DNA of 64,000 nucleotides from Mesorhizobium sp. M4B.F.Ca.ET.203.01.1.1 (GTDB lineage: Bacteria > Pseudomonadota > Alphaproteobacteria > Rhizobiales > Rhizobiaceae). This document shows positions 59,861 through 64,000 of the stretch, in pieces. The notes under the pieces are model-generated. The model did not search any database. It was not told the DNA's origin and was given only the letters and a program-made list of their open reading frames with translations. The first letter of the stretch is position 1. Each line of letters starts with the position of its first letter. The stretch is taken from NCBI RefSeq assembly GCF_004791025.1, contig NZ_SRUO01000004.1, forward strand, positions 124,001 to 188,000. Direction: 5' to 3'. The translations under genes were made by a program, and so were the position numbers.

Positions 59861-60099
59861 GCGCCGGCGCGCTCCCAACTCTAGGCAAAACAATCCGATA
59901 GCTGCGCATCCTGCCGGATTGATTCATCTGTTCTGCAGGGGAAGCGGCGTAACGGGCTTCCTTCCTTCACGCCCTCAGCGCGTCAGATCGAGCGCCACTG
60001 TCACTTTTGTGACATTCTCCCCGCGAACACGGTTGCTGAGCTTCGCGACCGGTCATCAATCCGTTGCACTGGGCACCTAGCCCCGGCGCAAACCGGACC

Positions 60100-61359
60100 A
60101 TGCCTATGCCGACAAGACGATGGAAAGGCCTGACAATCGCGATCGCCACGGCGGCGATGTTCGGCTTCGCCTTACCGGCGACCACCGCGGGCAGCACCCA
60201 TCCCGGCCCGCTGTCGCGCGCGGAGGCTTTCGCGCGAGCGCAGGCGCTGACGGCGCTCGGCCGGAAAATGTTCTTCGATCCGTCGCTGTCGGCCTCGGGC
60301 AAGCAGGCCTGCTCCTCCTGCCATGATCCCAACCACGCCTTCGGGCCGGCCTCGGCGGCACCGGTCGAGATGGGCGGGCCCAATCTCGACCGGCCGGGCC
60401 TGCGCGCGGTGCCATCGCTGCGCTACCTGCAGGCGGCGCCCGCCTTCACCGAGCACTTTTACGATTCCGAGGATGAGGGCGACGAGAGCGTCGACAACGG
60501 TCCGACCGGCGGACTGACCTGGGACGGCCGCGCCGATCGCGGCCAGGAGCAGGCGAAGATCCCCCTGCTCTCGCCCTTCGAGATGGCCAACAAGGATGAG
60601 GGCGCGGTTGTGGCGGCGTTGCGCAAGGCGGCCTATGCGCAGGAGTTCCAGGCGGCGTTCGGCGACGGCGTGTTCGAGCGGCCGGGCGACGCCTTCGATG
60701 CCGCCGCCGAAGCGCTCGGCACGTTCGAGCAGAGCAGCGCCGATTTCTACCCCTATTCCAGCCGCTACGACGCTTTCCTCGCCGGCAAGGCGACACTCTC
60801 GGCGCAGGAACTGCGCGGCCGTGCCGTGTTCGAGGACGAAGCCAAGGGCAATTGCGCCAGCTGTCATCTGAGCCGGCCCAGCAACAAAGGCGAGCCGCCG
60901 CAGTTCACCGATTACGGGCTGATCGCCATCGGCGTGCCGCGCAACGCAGCGATCCCGGCCAATGCCGATCCGGCCTATGTCGATCTCGGCCTGTGCGGCC
61001 CGCTGCGCACCGACCTCAAGGGACACGCTGAATATTGCGGCCTGTTCAAGACGCCGACCCTGCGCAACGTGGCGTTGCGAAAGAGCTTCTTCCACAACGG
61101 CTGTTTCCACACGTTGCGCGATGCCGTCGCCTTCTACGCCAGCCGCGACACGGATCCGGGCCGCTGGTATCCAAAGAGCGCCGACGGCACGATCAACCAA
61201 TATGACGATCTGCCAAGGGCTTACCGGGGAAACCTCAACACGGATCCGCCTTTCAACGGCAGGAAACCAGGCGACAGGCCGGCGCTAACCGACGCCGAGA
61301 TCGACGACATCGTCGCCTTCCTCGGCACGCTGACGGATGCCGATCAAGCCGGGCATTGA
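60100..61359 (+). CDS. di-heme cytochrome c peroxidase/MauG family protein
   Basis: A 419-residue exported protein. A signal sequence (ATAAMFGFALPATTAGS) precedes the first heme motif CSSCHDPNHAFGP. The second is CASCHLSRP. GGLTWDGRADRGQEQAKIPL is the conserved region between the hemes. A heme-ligand region FKTPTLRNVALRKSFFHNGC and the C-terminal DIVAFLGTLT are typical of the CcpA/MauG superfamily. It reduces hydrogen peroxide or carries out oxidative modification in the periplasm. The ATG at 60100 has weak ribosome-binding sequence, so the start may be at 60106. Confidence 0.87.
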   Translation: MPMPTRRWKGLTIAIATAAMFGFALPATTAGSTHPGPLSRAEAFARAQALTALGRKMFFDPSLSASGKQACSSCHDPNHAFGPASAAPVEMGGPNLDRPGLRAVPSLRYLQAAPAFTEHFYDSEDEGDESVDNGPTGGLTWDGRADRGQEQAKIPLLSPFEMANKDEGAVVAALRKAAYAQEFQAAFGDGVFERPGDAFDAAAEALGTFEQSSADFYPYSSRYDAFLAGKATLSAQELRGRAVFEDEAKGNCASCHLSRPSNKGEPPQFTDYGLIAIGVPRNAAIPANADPAYVDLGLCGPLRTDLKGHAEYCGLFKTPTLRNVALRKSFFHNGCFHTLRDAVAFYASRDTDPGRWYPKSADGTINQYDDLPRAYRGNLNTDPPFNGRKPGDRPALTDAEIDDIVAFLGTLTDADQAGH

Positions 61360-61506
61360 AGGCGGGCACAGTGCATGCCGCGGACCGGCGGATTTTCCTC
61401 CGGTCAGAAAAATATCGGTGAACAGTCTTGCCTGTGTGGCCTCCGTCACAGGGTCGCCGGAAAGTTCCTGCTATATTAGCATCTTCTTCTGAGAGCGGGG
61501 GCTCGA

Positions 61507-61737
61507 ATGAGGTTTGTAGCGGTGCAGGAGCCGCCCCATCATAGCTGGGCGGTGTTTGATACAGTCAGGGACGAGCCCGCCGCCTATGCCGGGCGCGTGC
61601 TCATCGGCCTGACGTCGCACGAGGCCCGGTGCTTCACCGCCGCGGCCAACGACGATGCGGGAAAGTGGCGGGCGAACAAGCCGTTGCGACGGCGTGCTGC
61701 CGGCCTGATTCAGGTCGCGCGCCCGGTCGGCGCGTAG
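61507..61737 (+). CDS. small hypothetical protein, 76 aa
   Basis: ATG at 61507 preceded by GAGCGGGGG and, further up, a CTATAT -10-like sequence (61472-61477). The protein reads HSWAVFDTVRDEPAAYAGRV, then LIGLTSHEARCFTAAANDDA and a Lys/Arg-rich end. The pattern (Trp-x-Val-x-Asp at the start and a helix with Ala-rich end) fits a small conserved protein of rhizobia, function unknown. Its 3' end overlaps the convergent RibD-like gene by 28 bases. Confidence 0.6.
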   Translation: MRFVAVQEPPHHSWAVFDTVRDEPAAYAGRVLIGLTSHEARCFTAAANDDAGKWRANKPLRRRAAGLIQVARPVGA

Positions 61738-62306
61738 CGGTTCACCACCATGCCGCAGGCATAGGCCTTCGAGCCTATGAGCTTCAGCCTGGCGAAGCCG
61801 CCCTGATCGAATATGCGGCGGCCGCTGCCCAGCACCGCCGGGTTGATGAAGAACTGGAACTCGTCGACCAGCCTGGCGGCGATCAGCGCCGAGGCGAAGC
61901 CGGCGCCGCCGAAGACGGCGATGTTGCCACCCTCGCCCACCTTCAACGCATTGACCTCGCGCGGCAGGTCGCCGCTGGCGACCCGCGTGCGCTCCCATCG
62001 CGAAGTCCTCAGCCTGTCGCTCAACACCACTTTCTGCGCTTCGACGATGCGCTGGGCGAAGGCGTAGAAACGGTCCTTCGGGAATTTCCTCGCCGCATTG
62101 CCCCAGTGGGTGAGATAGCCCTCCTCGGCCATCTTGCGGCTGAGCAGGATGGTGTCGACGGTTTCGAACACAGCGTTGAAGTCCTGCTTCAGCGCATCGT
62201 CCCAGTCGCTGTCGTCGCCCCATTCCCAAAGCTGCCAGCGATGGTCCTCATCGGCGCCGACGAAGCCGTCGACCGACATCTGCATTTGCAGGATCAGCTT
62301 TTTCAT
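61710..62306 (-). CDS. RibD C-terminal / dihydrofolate-reductase-like protein
   Basis: A 198-residue NADPH-binding reductase-like protein. The N-terminus LILQMQMSVDGFVGADEDH and TILLSRKMAEEGYLTHWG match the RibD C-terminal/DHFR-like family, with GNIAVFGGAGFASALIAARL as the nucleotide-binding stretch and LVDEFQFFINPAVLGSGRRI near the end. These proteins are often found next to HxlR regulators. The substrate is unknown. The start has GAAGAGGA upstream. It is divergent from HxlR across a perfect palindrome and probably repressed by it. Confidence 0.82.
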   Translation of the reverse strand: MKKLILQMQMSVDGFVGADEDHRWQLWEWGDDSDWDDALKQDFNAVFETVDTILLSRKMAEEGYLTHWGNAARKFPKDRFYAFAQRIVEAQKVVLSDRLRTSRWERTRVASGDLPREVNALKVGEGGNIAVFGGAGFASALIAARLVDEFQFFINPAVLGSGRRIFDQGGFARLKLIGSKAYACGMVVNRYAPTGRAT

Positions 62307-62382
62307 TGCGCGGTCCTCTTCGCGTTGCTCACATACGGTTTACTTTTGGAACCAGTTGACGCGAAGGAACGAATGATGTCAA

Positions 62383-62400
62383 TTGTAAAGTGATTTACAA
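62383..62400. promoter_or_regulatory. HxlR operator palindrome
   Basis: TTGTAAAGTGATTTACAA has perfect 7-bp inverted arms around GTGA. It is 14 bases before the HxlR start and about 77 from the reductase start, next to a TTGACA (minus strand, 62382-62377). This fits a shared operator. Confidence 0.7.
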
Positions 62401-62414
62401 ATGGAAGCAAATCA

Positions 62415-62882
62415 ATGTCGACCAGGGAAAGGTCCGGCTGTCCGATCAGCCTCTCGCTCGAACTGCTAGGCGACCGCTGGACGCTGCTCATCATCCGCGA
62501 CCTGGTCTTCGCCGGGAAAAAGCATTTTCGCGAGTTCCTGCAATCTGACGAGGGCATCTCGTCGCGCACGCTCGCCGAGCGGCTGCAGACGTTGCAGGAC
62601 GAAGGCATCCTCACCCGCAGCGAAGACCCGACGCACGGGCTGAAGGCGATCTACCGGCTGACGGAGGCCGGCATCGACCTGCTGCCGGTGCTGGCGACGC
62701 TCGGCGCCTGGGGCAGCAAATATCGCAAGGCGGACGAGAGCCTGGCTCGAATTGCCAGGGAATTCGCGGCGGATGGCGCGCCGGCGTTGGCGCGGATGAA
62801 GGAGAGGTTACGGAAGGAGCAGGTAAGGCTCGGCGGGGCTGGGGGCGCGAAAAGTCGCGGCGCCGCCGGGATCACCCTGTAG
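62415..62882 (+). CDS. HxlR-family transcriptional regulator
   Basis: A 155-residue winged-helix protein. CPISLSLELLGDRWTLLIIR is the HxlR signature (Cys then a Gly-Asp-Arg-Trp). HFREFLQSDEGISSRTLAER is the recognition region, followed by a wing with TLQDEGILTRS and KAIYRLTEAG. The Cys9 is the residue that senses electrophiles or thiol stress in some members. A helical C-terminal tail extends it. Divergent from the RibD-like reductase, which is its likely target. Confidence 0.88.
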   Translation: MSTRERSGCPISLSLELLGDRWTLLIIRDLVFAGKKHFREFLQSDEGISSRTLAERLQTLQDEGILTRSEDPTHGLKAIYRLTEAGIDLLPVLATLGAWGSKYRKADESLARIAREFAADGAPALARMKERLRKEQVRLGGAGGAKSRGAAGITL

Positions 62883-62952
62883 CGCTTTCATTACTGCCGT
62901 TCCCGCTGACCCCGCCCTGCGCTAGACTGGCATTGCAACCGGATTGCCAGCC

Positions 62953-63678
62953 ATGATCGTCCAGGCCTGCATCAATGGCGCCCGTTCCGCCGATTTCCAT
63001 CCCGCACTGCCGCTCGACGCCGACGCCATGGCGCGCGACGGCGCGGCTTCGGTTGCGGCGGGTGCTGCCGACCTGCATGTCCACGCGCGCGGCGCCGACC
63101 GACTGGAGAGCCTCGCGCCGGCAGCAATGGACCGCACCGTGCTGGCGCTGCGCCGCGCCTGTCCGGGCACGCTGATCGGCGTTTCCACCGGCGCCTGGAT
63201 CGAGAAGGGCGACCTGCGCACGCTGGTCGCCATCGCCGGCTGGCATGAGCTGCCGGACTATGCCTCGGTCAATCTCAGCGAGACGGCGGCGCCTGTCGTG
63301 ATGGAAAGCCTGCGCCAGCGCGGCATCGGCATCGAGGCGGGCCTGGCCTCTATCGCCGACGCCGAGCGGCTGATCAGTCTCGACCATGGCGGACGCGTGC
63401 TGCGCGTGTTGATCGAGATTTCCGAGCAGGCACTGGACGAGGCTTTCGCCGTCGCCGACGGCATCGAGAAGGTGCTGGAGCGCGCCGGCATCCGACGCTC
63501 GATCCTGCTGCATGGCGAGAATGCGACGGTGTGGCCGTTCGTCGAGCGGGCGGCAGCGCGGAAGCTTTCGACCCGCGTCGGGCTGGAGGACGGGAAGGAA
63601 TTGCCGGACGGCGGCATCGCGGCCGGCAATGCGGCCCTGGTGGCGGCCGCGGTGACAATTTATCGGGCAGGGCAATAG
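62953..63678 (+). CDS. BKACE-family enzyme (beta-keto acid cleavage)
   Basis: A 241-residue TIM-barrel enzyme of the 3-keto-5-aminohexanoate cleavage family (PF05853). The start IVQACINGARS leads to AGAADLHVHARG, with the zinc-type HxH, and a later ASVNLSETAAP and SILLHGENATVWPFVE with active-site residues. GLEDGKELPDG, the last conserved loop, is present. The family splits a beta-keto acid using acetyl-CoA. The actual substrate is open. Length is short for the family (usual about 270-310). An in-frame TTG at 62944 is a less likely start. Confidence 0.82.
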   Translation: MIVQACINGARSADFHPALPLDADAMARDGAASVAAGAADLHVHARGADRLESLAPAAMDRTVLALRRACPGTLIGVSTGAWIEKGDLRTLVAIAGWHELPDYASVNLSETAAPVVMESLRQRGIGIEAGLASIADAERLISLDHGGRVLRVLIEISEQALDEAFAVADGIEKVLERAGIRRSILLHGENATVWPFVERAAARKLSTRVGLEDGKELPDGGIAAGNAALVAAAVTIYRAGQ

Positions 63679-63703
63679 CGGCGCGAAGAACGCTCGCCAG
63701 AAG

Positions 63704-64000
63704 TCAGCCGATTTTCGCCAGAGGCTCGGCGCTAATCTCCACCCACTCACAGCGCCGGCTGTCGTGATAGAAGGACTGGAACGGCGGCGGGAAGGACGGG
63801 TCGGCGAAGGCGCCCACCGGAATCGCGATCACGCCGGGCTGGGTGTCGATCCGGTAGTGGACGGTGGTGCCGCAATCAGGGCAAAAGCTGTAGCTGACGC
63901 GGCCGCCCTGCTCGCCGATGCGGGTAAAGTCCGCCGCCCGTCCTTGGATCGATACGTCACCTTCCTTGAAGCGGACATTGCAGCTGAAGGCGCTGCCGGT
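63704..64000 (-). CDS. GFA-family (glutathione-dependent formaldehyde-activating-like) protein, C-terminal part
   Basis: The frame is open to the window edge, so the first residues lie outside. What is visible matches the GFA (CENP-V) fold: TGSAFSCNVRFKEGDV, then SYSFCPDCGTTVHYRI with the CxxC zinc pair, and IPVGAFADPSFPPPF with PxFQSFYHDS. Names for this family overstate function. Most are zinc proteins of unknown role. The stop at 63704 is convergent with the BKACE gene. Confidence 0.8.
   Translation of the reverse strand, partial: TGSAFSCNVRFKEGDVSIQGRAADFTRIGEQGGRVSYSFCPDCGTTVHYRIDTQPGVIAIPVGAFADPSFPPPFQSFYHDSRRCEWVEISAEPLAKIG

Overview
This is about 64 kb of GC-rich chromosomal DNA from an alphaproteobacterium of the order Rhizobiales, most likely Mesorhizobium. 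The best single clue is the gene at 42905-43972. It encodes a 355-residue cyclic-nucleotide-gated K+ channel that matches, in length and in most of the sequence as I remember it, the MlotiK1 channel of Mesorhizobium loti. Other support comes from CtrA boxes (TTAA-N7-TTAA), EcfG-type general-stress promoters (GGAAC-N16/17-CGTT), BA14K-like, KTSC, DUF3606 and DUF2934 proteins, and two families of short palindromic intergenic repeats. I see no tRNA or rRNA gene, CRISPR array, phage or complete insertion sequence.

Layout. 0-9.7 kb: a partial methyltransferase, secreted and hypothetical proteins, a glycosyltransferase, a porin remnant, adenine deaminase, a PLP decarboxylase, an acetyltransferase, a methyltransferase and a ketopantoate reductase. 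10-14.4 kb: a NarL-type two-component system, then two tandem Gly/Asn-rich secreted paralogues with a shared upstream element, then an orphan 34-residue RiPP-precursor-like peptide. 14.4-17 kb: a drug/metabolite exporter, a small iron-permease-like protein and a BrkB-family membrane protein. 17.4-22.8 kb: a surface-glycan operon (acyltransferase, two family-2 glycosyltransferases, ABC exporter) with stop/start overlaps. 22.8-26.7 kb: a long coiled-coil protein and minC-minD-minE, with a CtrA box upstream of minC. 27-33.5 kb: a stress island. It holds a lipoprotein, a sulfite-oxidase-like gene whose 3' end is a patchwork of foreign gene fragments, an exported truncated hemoglobin and many small proteins, several behind EcfG-type promoters. 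33.8-42.8 kb: an acyltransferase, an FAD-linked oxidase, a TetR regulator divergent from an FMN-dependent lactate dehydrogenase, a KamA-like radical SAM enzyme, a cold-shock protein and small hypotheticals. 42.9-51.3 kb: the K+ channel, a serine hydrolase, an acyl-CoA synthetase, a periplasmic protein and a GGDEF-EAL protein. 51.4-56.8 kb: a lipoprotein, an ABC-F ATPase, a 2OG-Fe(II) oxygenase, a CMD-family protein, an OsmC protein and a phytochelatin-synthase-like protease. 56.9-59.9 kb: a hydroxycinnamate (ferulate-type) module made of a CoA ligase, a hydratase/lyase and a MarR repressor, with twin palindromic operators. 60-64 kb: a di-heme peroxidase, an HxlR regulator divergent from a RibD/DHFR-like reductase across a perfect palindrome, a BKACE-family enzyme and a truncated GFA-family gene.

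How the parts may work together. Several regulator-target pairs can be read directly from divergent gene pairs with palindromes between them: TetR/lldD, MarR/ech and HxlR/RibD-like. Cell-cycle control by CtrA is predicted for minCDE and for the 549-947 / 1243-1683 intergenic region. General-stress control is predicted for the 30-33 kb island. The items most worth following up are the orphan RiPP-like peptide, the scrambled sulfite-oxidase/globin/phasin gene, and the Gly/Asn-rich pair next to a two-component system. Gene starts were chosen from Shine-Dalgarno sequences and overlaps. Functions come from recognised motifs without database searches.
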